Source: Apium graveolens (taxonomy: Eukaryota; Streptophyta; Magnoliopsida; Apiales; Apiaceae). From it: DNA of 64,000 nt. Under the pieces are notes generated by a model. It was given only the letters and a program-made list of their open reading frames with translations, ran no database searches and was not told the DNA's origin. The stretch covers positions 168,073,995-168,137,994 of the forward strand of contig NC_133655.1 in assembly GCF_009905375.1 (NCBI RefSeq). The letters run 5' to 3'. Positions 56,330 through 64,000 of this stretch are shown piece after piece. How positions within the stretch are numbered: the first letter of the stretch is position 1; the number at the start of each line of letters is the position of its first letter. Both the position numbers and the translations under genes were made by a program.

Positions 56330-59300
56330 ATGGCACCCGTAGTAAAGATCATGTCACACACTGGGTTCATCTATGAGAAGAACAACTTCACTGCTTTGGT
56401 CAATAAGGGGATTCAGCAATCTGAAGACTATCATAAGATGATGGACTTCGTGAAAAACTGCAAGTTAAGTTTTGTAATGCTGGAATCACCCACAATTTAT
56501 TGTGAAGTTGTTGAGGAGATGTGGACAACAGCAATCTACAACTCTACTGACAAAACAATCACTCTGACCATCAAAGGTAATGATTTCTATATCAATAGTG
56601 ATGTAATAAAAGCATGTTTCAAGATTCCTGATGATAATGTAACTGCACCACACACTGACACTGATATTGTCAATATGCTCAATTCCATTCATTACGCACT
56701 TCCTACTGCAAAACTAAGTGAAATTAGAAGACTAGGTCTTAGGAAGGAATGGAGTTACTTGTGTGATGTAGTAACTAAAGTCTTTTCTGGAAAAATCAGT
56801 AATTTTGATTCTATGAACATTTCCATGCTTAACATGCTATATATGCTAGTTACAGACAAATATTACAATTTCAGTGACCTTGTTGTGTATGACTTAGGTT
56901 TTAAACTAGGTGACTTAGCCAAAAGAGGAAAGAATGTTTACTATGCTAGATTTTTTATGCTTTTGGCTAACCATCTTTGTCAAGAGATTGTACTTGAGAA
57001 CCCTGACAACAAATTAGCTTGTTAGGTTCAAGAGAGAAGAATCATTGCAGACTTGAACAGAGCCAACCATCACAGGGATGTGCCAATGTTCTATTTTCCT
57101 GTAATGCTGACACCTCAGGTAAGTGAGGTAAGTTCATCCATACCCTCAACCATTCCAATCTCTTCTATTTCTTTGACTTCAGGCATGGCTATGGCAACTG
57201 TGGCAATGACCAAACAGTTGCCTACTAAAGTTGCCAAAACAACTGCTATTTCTAAATCCAAATCAAAGAAAACCCCCTCTGGTATCTCTCAAAAGGTACC
57301 AGTTGAAAAATTAACCAAAGCCAAAGAGGGGAGTATGAAGGAGGGTAAGGTAGGTGAGGGAAGGGGTGAACATCAAAGAAGCCCCAAGGATAAGGTTGGA
57401 GAGTTGAGTGAATCCCAGCCTAGCCACACTGCAGTTTTCCAACAAACTGTAGTGCTTAAAAAGGATAAAAGCTCACTTCTAGCTGCATCCTCCCAAAAGG
57501 ATGTGGCTATTGAACAAAGCTCTCATCCAAGAGCACAGGCCAAGAGGGTTAGGGACACAAGCTCACACCAAACTTACACTAGAAAGAAGAAATCCAAAAC
57601 AACTGGGGATGCACAGGGCACACACTTAATGCAAACTGGTGCTAAAGACACAGTCCCTGCACCTTCTCAAATTCAGATTGATGTGGCTCCAATAAATGTG
57701 GAGTTATAGCCAAAATCTCTCATAATAGAAGCCACAGAAACACAATACTCACCAACTAACTCACTGGAAGTGGACATGATAAACACTTCAATTCTTGATT
57801 CCCCTTCTTTAACTCTGTTGGGGAAGCCAAAATCTAGTGCAAGTGAGCATCATCTTTTAGATGATTTGTTGGCTCACTTGCCAATTCTTTCTGATTCTAT
57901 TGTGACATCTGTGCCTCAAATAACTTCAATCAACACAGAGTCAACAATAGTTTCTCTTCCCACCTCATTCATTTCTACTCTCTCGATGGATATTGCTCAT
58001 CCGTCGAGTAGTGATTGTATCCCGACGGATAAGCTTAACAGCAGTTATCCGTCGGATAACTTTACCACTCACCCGACGGATATCACTTATCCGTCGAGTG
58101 TCTCTGCACAACTTCAAACTTCAATAATTTCAAGTACAGAAGATTTGGTGGTAATACAATCACTCTTAGGACTGAGAGAGGAGAGTGCATTGAGTGAGAG
58201 GTTGGGTTGCTCCCAGGCAAAAGAAGAGGAAAAGAGTGAATCTCAGCAATCCATTCATTCAGGATTGGCAAAAGTGAGTGAGAGGAGTCCCACCTTAGTA
58301 GGTGAAGGTGAGAGTGTGAGGGTGGGGAGCCAGGGTGAGACCCTGATGCAACAAAAGAGAGAACATGAGAGAAAAGCAGGTACTGGAGAAATAAGGATGG
58401 AACCAGCCATTGCTAGTGAGTCAATGATTGTGGATGATGCTGAAAAGAAAAGACAATTTCAGCAACATTACAAAGCTGTAATTGATTACATTTCCTTGGA
58501 TGCTGACACTTTTACTCACCCTGTTTCAGCCTATCAACTGTTGGCTGCTCAGGGCAATGTGGAGGCAGAGCAGACTTTGAATTTAGTGCACACCACAAAA
58601 TCTCTTCAAAGAGATAAAGCTGCTGTGAACATAATGCCTTCTCAAGCTGGAGAGCCATCTGAAGAATTTGGAGTAAATTCTGATGATGATGACTCTGGTT
58701 CTTTAGATGGAAGCATGAACTTAGGGGGAGCTGAAGGCCCAAGTTTTGCTTTCAGTTTACCTAAATGGGCATGGGCAAAGGAATTTTCACCAGGGCAATT
58801 TGAGGTGTCTTTGGTAAAACAAGTAATAGCTATTCAGCAGGCCCTTCAGGAAGCTTCAGATGCTGGTACCAAGGCTGTTCTTCAAGCTCACCTAGACTCT
58901 TTACATTTAATGAAGATCCAACACTCAAGACAGAATCTCAGTGTGGATGAATTGAAAAAGGAGATAGCTGACTAAAAGACATATAACTCTGAGAAGCTGT
59001 ATTCAATAATGCCATATGGTACCATGCATGATCTATTACTAAGATTAAGGAGAGAATCAGATTCTGACAAGAAGATAGCCAAGCTGGAGAACAGAGTTCA
59101 GGTTATTGAGAATTCAGTGGCTCTACTTCTTCAAAATCAACAGACTCAGACAAATCTTCTTATGCAACTGGCTAAAGCACAAGGCCTAACTCCTCCACTT
59201 GATGATAACAAAAAGGGGGAGAGAGAATCAAGTAAGGGGGAGAAAGGTCCAACTGAGGGGGAGAAACTTCTAGTTCAAATCAGCAAAGTAATTGTACCTT

Positions 59301-60895
59301 CAATTATTATCTCCAAGCCACCAGTTGCAGATGGTATAGATCTTATAAATGCAGCAACAGCAAATTTGAAAGATGCTGATAAAGGAAAGTTGACTCTGAT
59401 CAACTGGAAAAAGATTGATGAGGAAATACAGAAAAAGTTTCAATTAGTCAAGGAACCAGATCAGTCAGCCATCCATTACTTTCATGTCAAGCCAATCAAT
59501 GTGAATGAGATGAGCATGAACTATCTGGAGAAAGGACAATCTTCCTGCATCAAGACTACAAAGACTGAGATAATTCTTAAACCAAGGGCAAACTATCCAA
59601 AGTTATCTTTGAAGAACCCTATGGATTCTGTGTATGAGACACCCAAGCCTGATGAAAAGAAGCTTCTGTCAAGATCTATTCTCCTTTACAAAGATCCAGC
59701 TGATTCAGCCTCAAGAAAGAGAATTGCAAAGATATTCAGAAATGGGAAGGAAATTTGTGTGGTAGCTGGACATCCATAATTTGCTCATGCAAAGGAAGAA
59801 GAAAAAGCCAGATTGAAGCAAGAAAAGAGGCAAGCTGCTCTAGATGCAAAGAAGTCTAAACAAAAGAAAGAACGGTTTGCTATCTTGGCCAAGCTACAGG
59901 CTGTGAATTCTTCTCAACAAATTCCCTCTCAACCATCTCAAACTACTGAATCAAAGAAGAAGATTGAAGTACAGAAGAAATCCCCAAGAAAGAAAGAACT
60001 GGCTAAAAGAACAAAAAGGAAGTTGGATGTTGTTGACAAGGAATTGGAAGATCAATTTCCAAAGGAATCCACTCAAGCTGAAACTCAAGCATCAAAGCCC
60101 TCTGTGGTATTTGAAGACATAAGGGTGGTGGACCCCTACAGGAACATACATGGAGAGCCTATTGTGCCAAAGGATGAGCCAATAGAGTGGGATAAATTAC
60201 CAATTCCTGACTTCAACTTGCCAATTCTTACTAAGCCAAGAAGGACAAAATCAAGGGCAGTCAAGAAAGTGAAGCTGTCACCTCTCAAATCCAAGTCAGT
60301 AGTCAAAGCTCAACCCAAGGTCAACAGGGGAGACTACTTGTACTTGTGTGACATCAAAGAATTCTCAGATCTAAACCTTTATCTGGAGGAGCTGGATGAG
60401 GTAAGGGCAATTGATGCATACAGAAACTTACCTGAAAGGTTGGTGTTCAAGTACAAATGGGGAAGGGAGATTCAGTGGCCTCTTCACAGGATACTTCAAG
60501 AAAGCCAAGCTGTGTTGATCAAAGTCTATTCATCCTTCAAGAAAAACTTTGGGTTCAATGTAACTGCAAGAAGATTAGTATTGAAGAAGATTGAAGAGCT
60601 AAGGAGTGTTAGAGCCAAAGATGCACTACCCAAAACTCTTATCATCCCATACACAGGGGGAAGAGTGCATCTAAGGCCCTACTGGCTGATGGAATTCATG
60701 GATGACAAGGGTGTGAGAAGATTCTTCAGATTAGAAGACCAATTGAGTATCTCTAGCAATGAGACTCTCTTGGAAATGCAAGAAATGTTAGATCTCTCGG
60801 AATCTGATGAATTAGAATTCCACAGACAGCTCCAGAATCAAATTGAAGAAAACAACAGAAAGCTTGGAAGAAGATCCAGACCTTCAAGAATCTAG
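56330..60895 (+). pseudogene. Element A2 third ORF, 1522-codon span with four stops
   Basis: A single frame runs from MAPVVKIMSHTG to the natural TAG at 60893-60895. It is broken only by stops at 57023-57025 (Trp in A), 57707-57709 (Ser in A), 58973-58975 (Leu in A) and 59777-59779 (Gln in A). No frameshift exists. Features match element A: N-terminal domain of about 230-260 aa, long Ser/Thr/Lys-rich linker, acidic run (NSDDDDSGSLD), coiled-coil-like segment near 59060-59180, KGE-rich repeats at 59212-59265 and a basic C-terminal domain. The function is unknown. Its position matches the 'envelope-like' ORF of SIRE elements, but no convincing membrane segment is visible. Confidence 0.8.
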
Positions 60896-61084
60896 AAAAA
60901 TCTGCTCAGACTAGAGGAGCATCTTGAACTGACTGTGAGCCAAACCTTGTACATTTTTGTTTAAATTGAAGCACTTTCAGTTCTATCTACTTATCTTTAA
61001 AAATATATGTTTAGGATGTTTTGTTATCATCAAGTATCTCTTAATTTATGGCTACAATTCCAGTAGACATAAATTGGGGGAGAT
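60896..61084 (+). other. Element A2 3' untranslated region and polypurine tract
   Basis: Noncoding. It ends with AAATTGGGGGAGAT (61071-61084) directly before the 3' LTR. Confidence 0.8.
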
Positions 61085-62194
61085 TGTTGTGAATATGTTG
61101 TGTACTTGATGATTACCTAAACAAAATATCTAAGTAGATTTTACTTAGTGAAATAATGTAGCACTCGACGGATAAGAATTATAGTCCCGACGGATAACTC
61201 ATTATAGTCCCGACGGATGATTAACTTATTATCCATCGAGTGAGTAGCTTATGTAATAATAAGTTTGTAGCACAATGTTGTATGCACCTTTGTATAGAAT
61301 CTGGAGTAGCATATAAGTCATGTTGACTTTAACTAGATATGCAGAATAGGTTGATTAATTGTACATAAGCAATGTCTTGTAATTCTGTATAAGTGAAATG
61401 AAGTCAAGTGCCAAAATAGCTACCAACGGATGATTAACAAAGCTTCGACGGATGACCAAAATAGCTACCAACGGATGTTTAACAAAGCTTCGACGGATGA
61501 CAAAAATAGCTACCAACGGATGTTTAACAAAGCTTCGACGGATGATCAAATGACTATCAACGGATGTTTAACATAGCAGTCGACGGATGATCAATTAAGT
61601 CATCGACGGATGATCTGAAAGTCGACAGATGATCATATCAAGATTCAAACATCAGTTGAACAGTGAAAGCTGACACACAGCCATTGAGTTGGATACAAGT
61701 ACATTGTGGAAGCCCATTAACTGGGTAATAGAGGACAAAAAGCAACAAAGATCAAGACTGTTAGATTTTATATTTGTTCAGTTATTTTGACTTTGTAATC
61801 TTGGTAATATATAAACCAAGAGAGTAGCAAATAGAAAAATAACTGAGATAGCTAAGAAATAAAAACAGAGAAATCTTTGTAAGCACTATCTTTAGCATTT
61901 TCTCTGTTCTTAGCAGTTCTATTTTGTAAGCAGCTGTGAGCATTTCTGCACACAGAGTCCTCTCGATATATTAAATATATCTCTGGTGGAATTGATTAAA
62001 TCCACCAGAAAGTTTTAAAGACTCTTGTTTTTAATTACTTATGTTTTGATTCATTCAAAGTTTATATTCCGCATTGTGATAATCAAAACAAATATATCCA
62101 TAATCGAGTTGAACATTTTATTTCAAGAAAAAGGTTCAAGAATTCCATTCAACCCCCCTTCTGTAATTCTTGCTATATTGTTAAGGGACTAACA
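61085..62194 (+). repeat. Element A2 3' LTR
   Basis: This 1110-bp LTR carries the same threefold 45-bp expansion as its partner at 48876-49987. The expansion was therefore present when this copy inserted. It ends GGGACTAACA, followed by the GTGTG duplication. Confidence 0.95.
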
Positions 62195-62199
62195 GTGTG

Positions 62200-63125
62200 T
62201 TATCCTTATTTCTTCTACCATACACGTGAGTTTGATCAAGTGTTTGTTGTGTAGACTCTTCACAAGATGCATTGGGGAGAATGCTCTTTTCAATAGACAC
62301 ACCCTGTTGAGAGGATGTATTCAGAGTCTGTTTTATCCCCATTTTTACAACTCATCCTTTTGGGAGGATACAAAGGTGGTTGAGTGGTCAGCTCAAATTT
62401 CTTAGCCTTCTTTGTCCTTTTGATCAATGGTGACTCAGCTTCTGTATGTTCCCCACCACTCTCATTCATAACAGTTAAGGTTATCTCCTTTCTCTTCTTT
62501 TTACTCACTTCACCCTTTTGAGAGGATGAAGTGGTTGGTTTCCTAGCTGCTAATGGTTATGAAGAAGTAGACTCAACATGGGTAGGTTCCTGTGGTTGTG
62601 CCTGTGCTTGTGCTTCCTCAGGCTCAGGAACCATTATTACACTAGGTTGGCTTGCACTGGTTCTCATGTCTGGCATATAATAAGGGTAGGTCCCAAATCT
62701 TTCAATCATGAAATGTGTTAACTTAAGACCCACTGGAACCTTTTTCATAGTAATAAGTGATCCAAATAGAATTTTGGACACTTGCTTACAGTTTCCAATT
62801 AATGACCTATTTACTCCTTCAATCATATGTATGTCATTGACTTTATGGTTTAAAGCAGACATAATGAATCTAGGAAGAAAAATTTCCTTACCTCTTGACT
62901 CCAATGGCATGGTTAGCCTGGTGCTCAATTCCTCCGGTATGTAGTGTCCTATATTGAGCTGTTTGTTGTGAGCCATTGAGTAGACCAGCTTCTGGACAAC
63001 ACTAGATATATTGTCAAACCCTGATTTCCTGCAAGTGAAAGCCCTTATCACTGAATCAAATAGGACGAACCATTCTCTCATTTGGTGCTTCTTGTTCATG
63101 CTTGACAGATTGATCTTCTCAGAAT
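62200..63125 (-). pseudogene. Element D third ORF, N-terminal part
   Basis: This piece continues element D beyond the A2 insertion. The open pieces 63099-62557 (180 codons) and 62508-62290 carry the domain shared with A/A2 ORF3; for example, RFIMSALNHKVNDI here corresponds to RFFMLLANHLCQEI there. A run of QAQAQPQEP follows. The first ~130 residues expected from the A2 ORF are missing because foreign LTR sequence begins at 63126. One or more frame breaks are present. Confidence 0.75.
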
Positions 63126-64000
63126 TGTTACGACCGGCATTTTATGTAATATTATTTGTGAATAATATTAAGTTAAATAAAAATATATTCAATGCTTGTA
63201 CGTTTGTGTGAGTGAAAATTTCTGCATTTTAAATTTGCTTTGGGTAGTATATGATTTTTTTTCAAAGCAAGAATTTATTTAATTTCTTTATTTTGATTTA
63301 TAAGGAATATTCTAAGCTTTGGAAAAATTTTCTTTTAAAAGACATTTTGTACACAAATTTTGAAAATGATTTTATAAAGTCTCTAAAAATCCAAGTTATT
63401 TTATGGTATAAATTTTATAATTTTTGAACTTGTACTTTATTATATAAAAATAAATCTTTGGAAATTAGTTGCTTAATAATTATCAAATTACATGAATAAC
63501 CTTGCATGCAAACTCTCTTCTATTTAACCAAAGGGCAAAGAAGACATTCTCCACCCCACTAACTCACATTTTGCTAGCCAAATTACCTCCTTGACCTTGC
63601 ATGCAAACTTGCCTAACTTTAGCTAGAGGGTTACTCTTGTCATTTCCTAAATCCACTCACATTTAGTCTAGTCAAAGACATAAAAACAAAACTAAAGTGA
63701 TGATCACTCCATTTTCACTCCACCCTCCCCTTTTCTCCTCCCTCCCTCTCGGCTCAACCCTCACTCTCGGCCATCCCATAGCCGAGGCCCTCCATCCCCT
63801 TCATTTCTTCATTCTTTCACCCAAACAATCATCTTATATTCAAGTAATTTTACTCCCTATATGTTATTCTTATATATTTCAAAAGTATAGAGTGAAAAAC
63901 CTATGTTTTGACCTTGCATGGTGATGTTTTTGTTAAACTCAAAGTGAACCTCCTTGATTCTTGTGAATCTAAGGCTTTCACCATGAGTTATAGTATCATA
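63126..64000 (+). mobile_element. Start of an LTR resembling element G, runs off the window
   Basis: TGTTACGACCGGCATTTTATG and the following TTAAGTTAAATAAAAATAT align by eye with the start of the G LTR (TGTAATATCCGGAAAATTATG, then TATGTTAAATAAATAAATAT). The boundary falls inside the D third ORF, as expected for an insertion. The remaining ~800 bp are AT-rich with a pyrimidine-rich, CTC-rich stretch near 63720-63800. No internal region or second LTR is visible, so complete element versus solo LTR cannot be decided here. It is probably a Tekay-type relative of G from a different family. Confidence 0.5.

Larger units (their letters stand above)
48876..62194 (+). mobile_element. Element A2: second, uninterrupted copy of the A family
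   Basis: The element is 13,319 bp with perfect GTGTG duplications at 48871-48875 and 62195-62199. It is inserted into element D's third ORF. LTRs are 1112 and 1110 bp, with about 19 substitutions and 2 indels between them by eye (about 1.7%). It contains an intact gag, a pol with three nonsense codons and a third ORF with four. Internal sequence is very close to element A throughout. Confidence 0.95.

Overview
This is plant nuclear DNA, almost certainly from a eudicot with a repeat-rich genome. It holds one intron-containing host gene, GT-AG introns, AT-rich spacers, MITE-like elements and LTR retrotransposons with initiator-Met tRNA primer sites. I could not identify the species. All boundaries, target-site duplications (TSDs) and difference counts were read by eye.

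Left part (1-9120): one host gene, a five-exon NPF7-type (NRT1/PTR family) transporter at 3426-6257 on +, encoding about 607 aa. It is flanked by small DNA-transposon derivatives: a short inverted-repeat MITE (about 1003-1127), a hAT-like non-autonomous element with an exact 8-bp TSD (6910-7775), a longer inverted-repeat element (about 7784-8770) and a possible tRNA-derived SINE.

Middle part (9121-42606): a four-level nest of LTR retrotransposons. The outermost and oldest is C, a degenerate Ty1/copia element on -. Inside it sits B, a truncated Ty1/copia element on +. Inside B's gag sits A (13476-38355), a Sirevirus-like Ty1/copia element with gag, pol and a very long third ORF. Inside A's pol sits G (19007-30756), a Ty3/gypsy Tekay-type chromovirus with two equal 3358-bp LTRs. 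G is very young: its LTRs differ at about 8 sites, and its gag-pol has one in-frame stop.

Right part (42607-64000): an 18-bp minisatellite (43221-43660), then D, another Sirevirus-like element on - (3' LTR 43834-45248 plus its third ORF). D is split by A2 (48876-62194), a second copy of the A family with a perfect 5-bp TSD. D is interrupted again at 63126 by the start of an LTR that resembles G's LTR.

Most unusual signal: the A family carries many copies of a 9-bp motif, TCGACGGAT or its complement ATCCGTCGA. They form an array just upstream of the LTR TATA box and four internal clusters: in gag, in pol, between pol and ORF3, and in ORF3. The coding clusters are read in different frames, so the repeats look maintained or spread as DNA or RNA rather than protein. 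The LTRs of B and D carry arrays at the same place, each with its own motif that also begins with TCGA.
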